Shown here: one piece after another, positions 1-6,500 of the stretch
How positions within the stretch are numbered: the first letter of the stretch is position 1
Layout: the number at the start of each line of letters is the position of its first letter
NCBI GenBank assembly: GCA_016937035.1
Contig: JAFGWS010000108.1
Coordinates: 1-8,965, forward strand
Reading direction: 5' to 3'
Source of the DNA: Pontiellaceae bacterium
Lineage (GTDB): Bacteria; Verrucomicrobiota; Kiritimatiellia; Kiritimatiellales; Pontiellaceae
DNA: 8,965 nt
Position numbers and translations under genes: made by a program
Notes under the pieces: generated by a model
The model's database searches: none
What the model saw: only the letters and a program-made list of their open reading frames with translations
Told to the model about the DNA's origin: nothing

Positions 1-62
1 AGAATCAGTGCGGCGAAGAGGGTGCACAACCCCGCTGTTATCCACTTTTGCGCCCGCTTCAT
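1..62 (-). CDS. N-terminal fragment of an unidentified membrane or secreted protein, cut by the window edge
   Basis: An ATG at 62-60 on the minus strand overlaps the pyrD stop codon in an ATGA arrangement, the usual sign of translational coupling. Twenty complete codons are visible before the window ends; they read MKRAQKWITAGLCTLFAALI. This is a basic N-terminus (K2, R3, K6) followed by a hydrophobic stretch (about residues 8-20), typical of a Sec signal peptide or an N-terminal membrane anchor. Cys13 is not in a lipobox, because the residue before it is Leu. The protein family cannot be told from 20 residues. The position directly after pyrD suggests co-transcription with pyrK-pyrD but does not show a role in pyrimidine synthesis. 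The frame could be accidental, but the overlap and the signal-like composition make a real gene likely. Confidence 0.6.
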   Translation of the reverse strand, partial: MKRAQKWITAGLCTLFAALI

Positions 63-973
63 GCTTTCACCGTCCCCACGATGTCGGTCGCAGCAGCGTG
101 ACCTTTTCTTTTCAGATAGGCTTCGATTCCATCGATAACACGGAGCGTGGTGGAAGGATCGACAAAGTTGGCCGTTCCAACGGCGACGGCTGAGGCACCC
201 GCGATCATAAACTCAATCGCGTCTTCCGGTTCAAAGATTCCGCCCATGCCGATGATCGGCAACGTGGTTGCTTTGGCGGCATCCCACACTAGTTTGATGG
301 CGATCGGCTTAATTGCCGGGCCGCTGAGCCCGCCGGTGCGGTTGGCCAGTTCGGGTTCCAGGGTTTCAATATTGATGGCCATCGCCGGATAGGAATTCAT
401 GATGGAGATCGCATCGGCTCCGCAGTTTTCCGCCGCTTTGGCGAAGAGTCCGATATTGGAAACGTTGGGCGCCAGCTTAGGGATAATCGGTTTCTGCGTT
501 TTACTGCGGACAAGTTCGATAACGCGCGAAAACATATCCACTTCCGTGCCGAAGGCGGAGCCGCCTTCTTTCACGTTCGGACAGGAAAGGTTGATTTCAT
601 AGGCGGAGATGGTGTTCTCCGCGTCGAGCTGATCCACGACACGGCTGTAATCATCCATCGCTTTGCCCCAGATGTTCACGATCACAGGTGTATCAAACTG
701 CTTGAGGAAGGGGACATATTTCTGAAGGAAGCCCTTTGCTCCCGGACCGGGAAGGCCGATGGCGTTGAGCATGCCGCCGCGCGTTTCGAAGGTGCGCGGT
801 GTGGCATTGCCCACATGTTCTTCGGGGCAGATCCCTTTAACGGTAATGGCACCCAGTCGATTGAGGTCGACGAGCTCGGCATATTCCGGTCCGTAGCCGA
901 AGGTGCCCGACGCAACCGTCACCGGGTTCTTCATTTCCATCGAACCAATTTTGACTTTCAAATCAACACTCAT
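59..973 (-). CDS. pyrD: Dihydroorotate dehydrogenase, catalytic subunit, class 1B (FMN protein)
   Basis: Catalyses (S)-dihydroorotate to orotate, the fourth step of de novo UMP synthesis, in the cytoplasm. The product is 304 residues, normal for the family, starting at an ATG at 973. Visible marks: the FMN-site start ASGTFGYG (21-28); KG at 46-47; the substrate loop NAIGLPGPG (70-78); NLSCPN (128-133) with Cys131 as the catalytic base, the hallmark of class 1 enzymes (class 2 has Ser); IPKLAPN (164-170); GGLSGPA (214-220); and the phosphate-binding pair GMGG (242-245) and GASAVAVGTANF (259-270). A neighbouring pyrK supports class 1B, which uses NAD+. No clear Shine-Dalgarno precedes the ATG. 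The stop overlaps the next start by ATGA. Oddities: the second Asn of the usual NxxGLxN loop is Gly76, and VNIWGKAMDDY (99-109) replaces the more usual NIAG-type segment. Confidence 0.96.
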   Translation of the reverse strand: MSVDLKVKIGSMEMKNPVTVASGTFGYGPEYAELVDLNRLGAITVKGICPEEHVGNATPRTFETRGGMLNAIGLPGPGAKGFLQKYVPFLKQFDTPVIVNIWGKAMDDYSRVVDQLDAENTISAYEINLSCPNVKEGGSAFGTEVDMFSRVIELVRSKTQKPIIPKLAPNVSNIGLFAKAAENCGADAISIMNSYPAMAINIETLEPELANRTGGLSGPAIKPIAIKLVWDAAKATTLPIIGMGGIFEPEDAIEFMIAGASAVAVGTANFVDPSTTLRVIDGIEAYLKRKGHAAATDIVGTVKA

Positions 974-985
974 GACTACTGTTAA

Positions 986-1055
986 ACCACGAAATACACC
1001 AAATACACGAAAGGAAGGATCAATAGATTTTCGGGTGTTTGGTGTGTTTCGTGGT
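986..1055. repeat. Imperfect inverted repeat made of 9-base tandem units, between pyrK and pyrD
   Basis: The left arm (986-1010) and right arm (1031-1055) are each 25 bases and match as reverse complements at 22 of 25 positions, around a 20-base spacer. Each arm is itself periodic with about nine bases: the left arm reads as CCACGAAAT, ACACCAAAT, ACACGAAAG. In plus-strand RNA two of the three mismatches become U-G wobbles. In the transcript of the pyr operon (minus strand) they are A-C mismatches, so the hairpin is weaker there. Phrases like ACCACGAAATACAC are, from memory, frequent in intergenic DNA of many environmental bacteria, so this is probably one copy of a dispersed intergenic repeat family. 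It is not followed by a T-run in the pyr direction and is not an evident terminator. Confidence 0.8.
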
Positions 1056-1065
1056 CAATCCTTTC

Positions 1066-1845
1066 TTAATCTTCCCAAATAATCTCTCTGGACTCAAAAA
1101 TCGGGCCGTCCTTGCAGCAGCGCGCCCATTCCCAGCCGCCGTCGTCGGTTTTCCGTTTAATCACGCAGGTGAGACAGGCACCAACGCCGCAAGCCATGTT
1201 TTTGTCGAGCGAAAGCCACGCGGTGAAGCCTTGTTCAATGGCGCGGTCGCCCATCGCCTTGATCATGGGGTTCGGCCCGCAGACAAAGAGCTCAACGTCC
1301 GAATCCTGTTCGGCCAGCCACGGATCAAAGGCGTCGGTTACGAGGCCTTCGGTGCCGAGCGAACCGTCGTTCGTGGTAACCCGTACGTCCCAGCCGAGGG
1401 CTTTAAACTCGTCGATGCAGAGAATATCCAGTGCGGAGCGTCCTCCGAAGAAGGCGACGCCCTGAACCGGAAGCGCTTTGGCCTTAAGATAGAGCGCGGC
1501 ATTGCCGTAGCCGCCCGCCACGAGCACGGGCGTTTTGCCTTCCGCCAGTTCGGGGTAGCCGTTGCCGAGCGGGCCGATAATGTTGACGGCATCTCCGGCG
1601 ATCAGCAGGCGCATGGATTCGGTGCCGCGGCCGACGGGCTTGTAGAGAATACTGACGCCCTCTGCATCGGCTTTATAGATGCTGAACGGGCGGCGCAGAA
1701 TACGGTCGCCCAGCTGCGGCACCTGCAGTTCCAAAAACTGACCGGGCTGCACGAGCGGGCCTACCGCCGGGGCCGCGAGGCGCAGAATGCGGTAGTCGCC
1801 CTGAAAGTTGTGATGTTCGATTACGGTTGCGTTTTCCTGTTTCAT
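1066..1845 (-). CDS. pyrK: Dihydroorotate dehydrogenase electron-transfer subunit (FAD and [2Fe-2S])
   Basis: Partner of PyrD in the class 1B enzyme; it carries electrons from FMN through a [2Fe-2S] cluster and FAD to NAD+. From the chosen ATG at 1845 the protein is 259 residues, the normal size. Visible parts: a ferredoxin-reductase-type FAD barrel with RRPFSIY (51-57) and GPLGNGY (91-97); a nucleotide-binding half with VAGGYGNAAL (109-118) and CGPNPMI (189-195); then a C-terminal cluster site with Cys219, Cys224, Cys227 and Cys243 or Cys244 in the motif ACGVGACLTC. The frame stays open upstream to a TTG at 1947, adding 34 residues, but homologous-looking sequence begins at MKQENATVI, so I use the ATG. 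No good Shine-Dalgarno is seen before either start. The gene lies 92 bases upstream of pyrD on the same strand. The NAD-loop residues differ from the usual GGGIGxxPL pattern. Confidence 0.94.
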   Translation of the reverse strand: MKQENATVIEHHNFQGDYRILRLAAPAVGPLVQPGQFLELQVPQLGDRILRRPFSIYKADAEGVSILYKPVGRGTESMRLLIAGDAVNIIGPLGNGYPELAEGKTPVLVAGGYGNAALYLKAKALPVQGVAFFGGRSALDILCIDEFKALGWDVRVTTNDGSLGTEGLVTDAFDPWLAEQDSDVELFVCGPNPMIKAMGDRAIEQGFTAWLSLDKNMACGVGACLTCVIKRKTDDGGWEWARCCKDGPIFESREIIWED

Positions 1846-1920
1846 AATTGGCGCGGGATTCTGCGGATTTACCCCCTGCAGGTCAAACGCATTCAGCTCT
1901 TGTCGTTTTTGTTTGGGGCT

Positions 1921-1947
1921 ATTAAAAATTGTCCCGATGAAATTCAA
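1921..1947 (-). promoter_or_regulatory. Weak candidate sigma-70 promoter for pyrK-pyrD
   Basis: Read on the minus strand, TTGAAT (1947-1942, 4 of 6 matches to TTGACA) is followed after 15 bases by TTTAAT (1926-1921, 5 of 6 matches to TATAAT). The spacer is shorter than the ideal 17. A second, overlapping TTGAAT (1952-1947) would give 20. The site lies about 76 bases upstream of the pyrK ATG and inside the TTG-extended frame, which fits the choice of the downstream ATG. The region is AT-rich, so chance matches are easy. Confidence 0.25.
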
Positions 1948-2046
1948 TTCAATTGCTCATGTTTTTTTAAGATATCCATTGACAATATGAAAAGCCGGAG
2001 CGATTTTCCATAGACATTTTAGATTTTGCGTTTAGCGCAGTTTGTT

Positions 2047-2156
2047 TCGTCTGAAAACGACCAATTTTTAACTTGGAAACAACTGGCACAAGGGCGCGCC
2101 CGCTCGGGCGCGGCCTCAGCTGGTTTCCAAGTGGGGCTTGGTCGTCCCTCAGACGA
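2047..2156. repeat. Long stepped inverted repeat (cruciform or hairpin) upstream of the secreted-protein genes
   Basis: Four paired blocks share one centre: TCGTCTGA (2047-2054) with TCAGACGA (2149-2156); ACGACCAA (2057-2064) with TTGGTCGT (2138-2145); ACTTGGAAAC (2071-2080) with GTTTCCAAGT (2123-2132); and a GC-rich core CGCGCCC (2095-2101) with GGGCGCG (2106-2112) around the loop GCTC. AGG (2091-2093) and CCT (2114-2116) extend the core across a G-G mismatch. All blocks are exact. The internal loops are small: 2 against 3 bases, and 6 against 5 (TTTTTA facing GGGGC, which allows four U-G wobbles in plus-strand RNA). The structure is 110 bases long. It could be a dispersed intergenic element, a leader RNA, or a bidirectional terminator-like barrier. 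I cannot tell which. Confidence 0.85.
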
Positions 2157-2184
2157 GGCTTGTTTGGGGTCGCGCCTCTTTTTT
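2155..2184 (+). terminator. Possible leader terminator or attenuator stem with a T-run
   Basis: GAGGC (2155-2159) can pair with GCCTC (2174-2178) over a 14-base loop and is followed directly by six T (2179-2184). The stem is only 5 base pairs, weak for an intrinsic terminator. It lies 25 bases before the downstream ATG, so it would act in the 5' leader. Bases 2155-2156 are shared with the outer stem of the large inverted repeat, and GGCGCG (2107-2112) could alternatively pair with CGCGCC (2171-2176), so mutually exclusive folds are possible. Confidence 0.3.
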
Positions 2185-2200
2185 GGAGGTGCATAACACA

Positions 2201-2205
2201 GGGGA
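2201..2205 (+). promoter_or_regulatory. Ribosome binding site deciding the start at 2210
   Basis: GGGGA sits four bases before the ATG at 2210. A stronger GGAGG (2185-2189) lies about 20 bases before this ATG, which is too far for it, and touches an in-frame GTG at 2189, so it serves neither well. The ATG at 2210 also begins a textbook signal peptide, which settles the choice. Confidence 0.5.
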
Positions 2206-2209
2206 CAAA

Positions 2210-3484
2210 ATGAAAACAGGGATCATTACAGCATGCACAGCATTCCTGCTGGCAGGGACGGCATTTTCGGAGCCCGTATTAACGGATTCTGGAAACACTA
2301 TCGAAACGATCACATCGCTGGATCAAATTGAATTGATTGTTAGAAATACCCAGTGGGATTTCTGGCAACTGGTTCCGCCAGCAACCGATGACCCATTCTA
2401 TCTCCACTCAGAACGCATTGTTCGAGTTGTAGACTGGAACAGTAAAGACTGGCCCAAACCGCTGTTGAAACAAATGTACGGAGAGATGATCTCAGTAGGG
2501 GCATACGGTTTAGAATACCCATTTTATCGTCTGACCGTGATAGAAGATCGCTCAGGGGACATCGTCTACTTTAATGTACATGACGAGGAAGTCTGGAGAA
2601 CTCCCGCCCCAAAGGATTATAATCCCTATCTTTTTGGATTGTATAAATATGGCGCAGAATCAGTAGATGAACTGACCGATCAGCAACAACTTTTTGGACG
2701 AAGCTCAAACGTCGGAACGGAACTGATTCTTATACCACTGAAAATCGCCAGTCTTTATGAAAAACAAAGCTTTATTGACACACGTGTTCCACCGTTGGCT
2801 ATAGACACCCCATCGTTGCTGACGAGCAGTTCTCTCTCCATGACAACCATGTCATTACCTCCTCCCCCTGGCGGTTCTGGGACAAGTACCAACACCATCT
2901 CGAGCACTAACGCTCCAGCCACACTTACCTTCAGTGTCCCCCTGAATTTCGGGTCAGGCTATGCAGAAATATTTCAGTGTACCAACTTGATTGATGTTGT
3001 CTCTTGGAATGTCGGGGTTGAAGCCATCACGGTTACTCCCGGAACCGACCTGATCTGGACGGACGCGACTTCGACCAATATCCCATGCCGTTATTACATA
3101 CTCAATGACCCATCAATAGATACGGACTTTGACGGAATCAGCGATGGTCGGGAAATATACGTTCTGCTCACAGACCCAGTGCTTTCAGATACAAGCGGCG
3201 ACGGGTTGTTGGACGGATGGCTGGTTCTCTACGGACTCGATCCGCTGTCATTCAACGCATTAGATGATTCAGATAACGATGGATTCTCCAACCTTGAAGA
3301 GCAGGAAAAGGGCACCGATCCAACACAGGCGGACTCCTCTGGAGACACGGGCACCGTGGCAACGATCCGCTACTATTACGACGAAGACGACCGTCTGACC
3401 GACTTTTTCTGCGGAACAGAGGTCGCTCAAAAAACCATCCTTACCGCAGCCCATAATATTTCTGAAGAGATCAGCACAAGATAG
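2210..3484 (+). CDS. Secreted protein with TSP3-like calcium-binding repeats and a YD-like C-terminal tail
   Basis: A 424-residue protein of unrecognised function. Residues 1-20 form a Sec signal peptide with likely cleavage after AFS (18-20). Residues 21 to about 205 are an unrecognised domain rich in Tyr, Trp and Asp, with the run IVYFNVHDEEVW. A Ser/Thr and Pro-rich linker (about 203-240, including PPPPGG at 217-222) leads to a beta-rich segment ending in WTDATSTN..RYYIL. Residues 304-379 hold Asp-rich, thrombospondin type 3-like repeats (DTDFDGISDG, DTSGDGLLDG, DSDNDGFSN, GTDPTQADSSGD), which normally bind Ca2+. The last 40 residues begin with RYYYDEDDRLTDF (387-399), which reads like one YD repeat. 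The longer frame from 2138 lacks signal-peptide logic upstream. The gene stands 51 bases before the large YD-repeat gene, same strand, with no terminator between. It probably acts at the cell surface or outside. Base composition is lower in GC than in the pyr genes. Confidence 0.85.
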   Translation: MKTGIITACTAFLLAGTAFSEPVLTDSGNTIETITSLDQIELIVRNTQWDFWQLVPPATDDPFYLHSERIVRVVDWNSKDWPKPLLKQMYGEMISVGAYGLEYPFYRLTVIEDRSGDIVYFNVHDEEVWRTPAPKDYNPYLFGLYKYGAESVDELTDQQQLFGRSSNVGTELILIPLKIASLYEKQSFIDTRVPPLAIDTPSLLTSSSLSMTTMSLPPPPGGSGTSTNTISSTNAPATLTFSVPLNFGSGYAEIFQCTNLIDVVSWNVGVEAITVTPGTDLIWTDATSTNIPCRYYILNDPSIDTDFDGISDGREIYVLLTDPVLSDTSGDGLLDGWLVLYGLDPLSFNALDDSDNDGFSNLEEQEKGTDPTQADSSGDTGTVATIRYYYDEDDRLTDFFCGTEVAQKTILTAAHNISEEISTR

Positions 3485-3523
3485 CACACTCCATCTTTTC
3501 ATCCTGATAGATTACCTTTTAAC

Positions 3524-3530
3524 AAAGAGA
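3524..3530 (+). promoter_or_regulatory. Weak ribosome binding site for the YD-repeat gene
   Basis: AAAGAGA lies five bases before the ATG at 3536. It is a poor match to AGGAGG. It is the only purine-rich stretch at a sensible distance, and the following residues form a clear signal peptide, so the start is still likely. The 51-base gap after the preceding stop holds no hairpin and no promoter that I can support. Confidence 0.4.
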
Positions 3531-3535
3531 CAGTC

Positions 3536-6500
3536 ATGACAAAAAAACTCCAATATCTAACACTGTTCATTGCTCTTGCAGTTCCTGGACTAGCATTTTC
3601 AGACACTATCGACACCTGGTTACATTCGGCACAGTGGTCACGCTCTGCACCCTGTTTGGTGGAGGTGTGCGGACTGGATGGCTCTGGGAAAACCAAGTCT
3701 TCTGGCTTGCTCAAAGATCTCATCCCAATACCCTCAGCGAATTCCGAATTGATCGTGCATCTTGAATTTATTGATCACGAATATGTGAACCTTTTCTTTA
3801 GTCCTCGTGATCAGCAACAGGTTGCTTCGTTCAGTTTTCCCTACTCCAAGTTGCCTCAGAATGTAAAGGACCACGTTGATGCCCAGAGACAGCGGGTATA
3901 TACCCGCACTTGGATCTGTTCTCTCCGGAACTCAACATTGGAATTTAGACAGGGATCGGATCTTTCCGTTGCCAAAGCATATGTAGTCTCGTCGGAAATT
4001 CCCGTTGCGTTAGAGCTTTCCTTCCCCGCCATTGCAAGCATTCCGCAGAAGACCAGTACAGCTTCATCCGTTTCCATGACCACGCTGGCTGATAATGAAC
4101 CAACGTATGTCTGGACGCGTATGCTCGGCAGTTCAACTGATGATGATTGTTTTTCGGTTGCCGCAGATAACGGCTCAGCTTATGTGTACGGGAAATATGC
4201 GTCGGCAGACCTTTTCCTTCGCAAATACTCGTCTGCCGGGACGGTTGAGTGGAGCAGCCAATGGACATCGGCAGGAAGCAACTTCAACAGTCCAAACGGG
4301 GCTGATACGGCGGCGGATGGAAGTATTTATGTAACCGGCGGAGCAAGGGGTGCAATTGACGAGCAACCTTACAGCAGTAGCAGTGACCTGTTCCTGTCCA
4401 AATACTCTTCTTCGGGAACAAGGTTATGGACGCGCATGGCTTCGTCGCCGGTTAGCGGCTCGCCCGATTATGCAAAAGCCGTAGCAACAACAGCCAGTGG
4501 CGACGTATATGTGGCAGGCACACACGGTTATCCCCTGTACGAAAACGGAAACATATATTTAGATTCTGATTTTTGTCTCTATAAATACGATTCCAGCGGG
4601 AACCTGCTAGGGCGTACGTGGCCGTGGGGTAGCGCCGGTTATGACCAAGTCTATGGAGCAGCATCGGGGGCAGACAATTCCGTCTACATGGCCGGGATCC
4701 TTAATGGAGACAATTATTCATCTAATTATCTAGGCAATGGAGACCTCTATGTTTCAAAGCATGATTCTTCTGGAGTCTTTCTATGGGAGCACTTGCTGGG
4801 TTCGACGAACGAAGAATCTTTCTATAGCGGCATGGGGAATGGAATTGAAGTGGCGCCTGATGGCTCGATTTACGCAACTTGTTGTACCGCTTCAACCGGC
4901 ATTAATCAGGCGTATCTTGCCAAATTATCGCCAACAGACGGCTCCGTTCTTTGGAGCCGGATATGGGGAGCCGGAAGCGCTTCCACGCTGGCTTCCGGCA
5001 TCGATATTGATGCTGCCGGCAATGTTTACGTCTGCGGAACAACATATGGATCGTTCGACGGACAGACCTACTCGGGATCGCAAGGACAGATATTTATCAG
5101 TAAATATGATGCCGACGGTAATCGGTTATGGAGCCGTTTTAAAGGGTCCGCCGCCGGCGACTTCGGGACCGATATCGCCATAGATGGCGGCAACATATAT
5201 GCTGGGGGATCTGTCAGCGGATCTGTGGATGGCTGGCCTTACAGCGGAAACAACGATATGGTCTTGATCCGGTGGACGAATGCCGTTGCATCCGCAGACG
5301 TGGAAGTTCTTTCCATTTCAACCACAACCAACAGTGCTGTTATTGAAGCGGGGACTGATTTGGAGAAGAGTGATTTCTTAATCACAACACTGCCTGAAAA
5401 CCGTCAAGACGCGGTGAGCATTTTTCCCACCTCATTTCAAAACGCAGGGGTTTATACGGTAGAAGCCTATACAGCATCCTCCACAGCGTCCTGCGAAGTC
5501 GTTGTCGTTGATTTGAACGATCCATTGAATCTTACATCCCTGCAAGATCTCCTGCTTCTGCCTGTGGTCGATGGTTCTCCGACAATGTCCAGTCGGATAT
5601 CTCCCGAACTATTCAGCAGACTGGTCAATTTAGCCAAAGCATACAACATTCCGATGGACTTCAATTATTCTCCACTCTGGAACGACTGGGAAATGGCTCG
5701 GGAGGTTGCACAGACGGCATGGGCACAAGGTCAAATTCTTGCTCGGCAGGGCTATGGTACCGCTGATCGCGACGCCTGTGTTGCGGACCCGGTCAACCTT
5801 GTTTCGGGTGTGTTTTATGAAACGGAAGCAGATCTTGTACTTCCTGCGCCTATTCCGCTGATCATAGGGCGAAATTATGCATCCGGTGGAACGGCTCTTT
5901 CGGAGTTCGGCTATGGCTGGACCCTAAACCATCATTACTATCTCACAGCAAATCGGCCAGTCGGCATGCTTGCTGCCGGGCAAAATCTTCCAGATACAGC
6001 CGAAATCCGCTTTGTAACAGATTGTGGAACCGCGCTGGTCTTCAGTCGCAACTCTTCTATGGATGCAAATAGGTTGAAGGTTGGAGGTGCAGCCTCCGCA
6101 TCCGAGGATAATCCCAGCCTGAATAACGACAACCAATTCAGCGGAGCGGCAGGCCTTTTAAAGAACATTGACCTTGTCTATACTCCTTCCACTCGCACTT
6201 TCCGCTTGTTAACAGCGGACGGAGAAGTGCGGGACTATGGCTGGAAAGAATACGGAACGCCCAATACAATTGATTATCGCAAGCGGCTCTGTTTGGAGCA
6301 ACGAGTCTACCCGGACGGAAACAAAATCAAATATGCCTACACAAATGCGCTTCTCTCCCGTATCGAAGCCGTCAATTCCAATGAAACCATCGTTTTCAAT
6401 GGCGTCGATTTTGCCTACACAAATGCGCTTGTCAGCAGCATCACTGCGGATGATGGTCGAGCTGTTCAATATGTCTATGACGCGTATGGAGATCTGAAGT

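Larger units (their letters stand above)
1846..2209. other. Divergent intergenic region between pyrK and the secreted-protein module
   Basis: About 364 bases with no convincing gene. The right half is dominated by the inverted repeat at 2047-2156 and the stem plus T-run at 2155-2184. The left half (1846-2040) is AT-rich and should hold the promoters for both directions. For pyrK a weak candidate lies at 1947-1921. For the plus strand a perfect TTGACA at 1979-1984 has no matching -10 at 16-18 bases. An open frame from the pyrK side extends to a TTG at 1947, and a minus-strand frame at 2194-1967 crosses the inverted repeat. Neither resembles a known protein. Confidence 0.7.

Noticed and set aside
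986..1055. CRISPR array or tandem direct repeat array
   Set aside because: Units are 9 bases without spacers, and the two arms are inverted relative to each other.
1846..1947. N-terminal extension of PyrK from a TTG at 1947
   Set aside because: The added 34 residues do not look like PyrK, TTG is a rare start, and the ATG at 1845 gives the normal length. A possible promoter also lies inside the extension.
1979..1984. Perfect TTGACA as -35 box for the secreted genes
   Set aside because: No acceptable -10 box at 16-18 bases (the sequence there is CGATTTTCC), so it stands alone.
1039..2013. Long plus-strand open frame (324 codons) opposite pyrK
   Set aside because: It is the antisense shadow of pyrK; its translation has no recognisable motif, whereas the minus frame shows FAD and [2Fe-2S] signatures.
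2047..2156. Integron attC recombination site
   Set aside because: Size and folded shape would fit, but I could not find the paired RYYYAAC and GTTRRRY end boxes at the outer ends, there is no integrase gene, and the element lies before the genes and not after a cassette.
1967..2194. 75-codon minus-strand frame over the inverted repeat
   Set aside because: It is created by the palindrome itself, is Arg/Pro-rich with no recognisable domain, and is best treated as non-coding.
3671..3694. Walker A-like motif GLDGSGKT (residues 46-53) in the YD-repeat protein
   Set aside because: It fits G-x4-GKT, but it lies in a short secreted N-terminal region without a Walker B motif or any other NTPase sign; probably chance.
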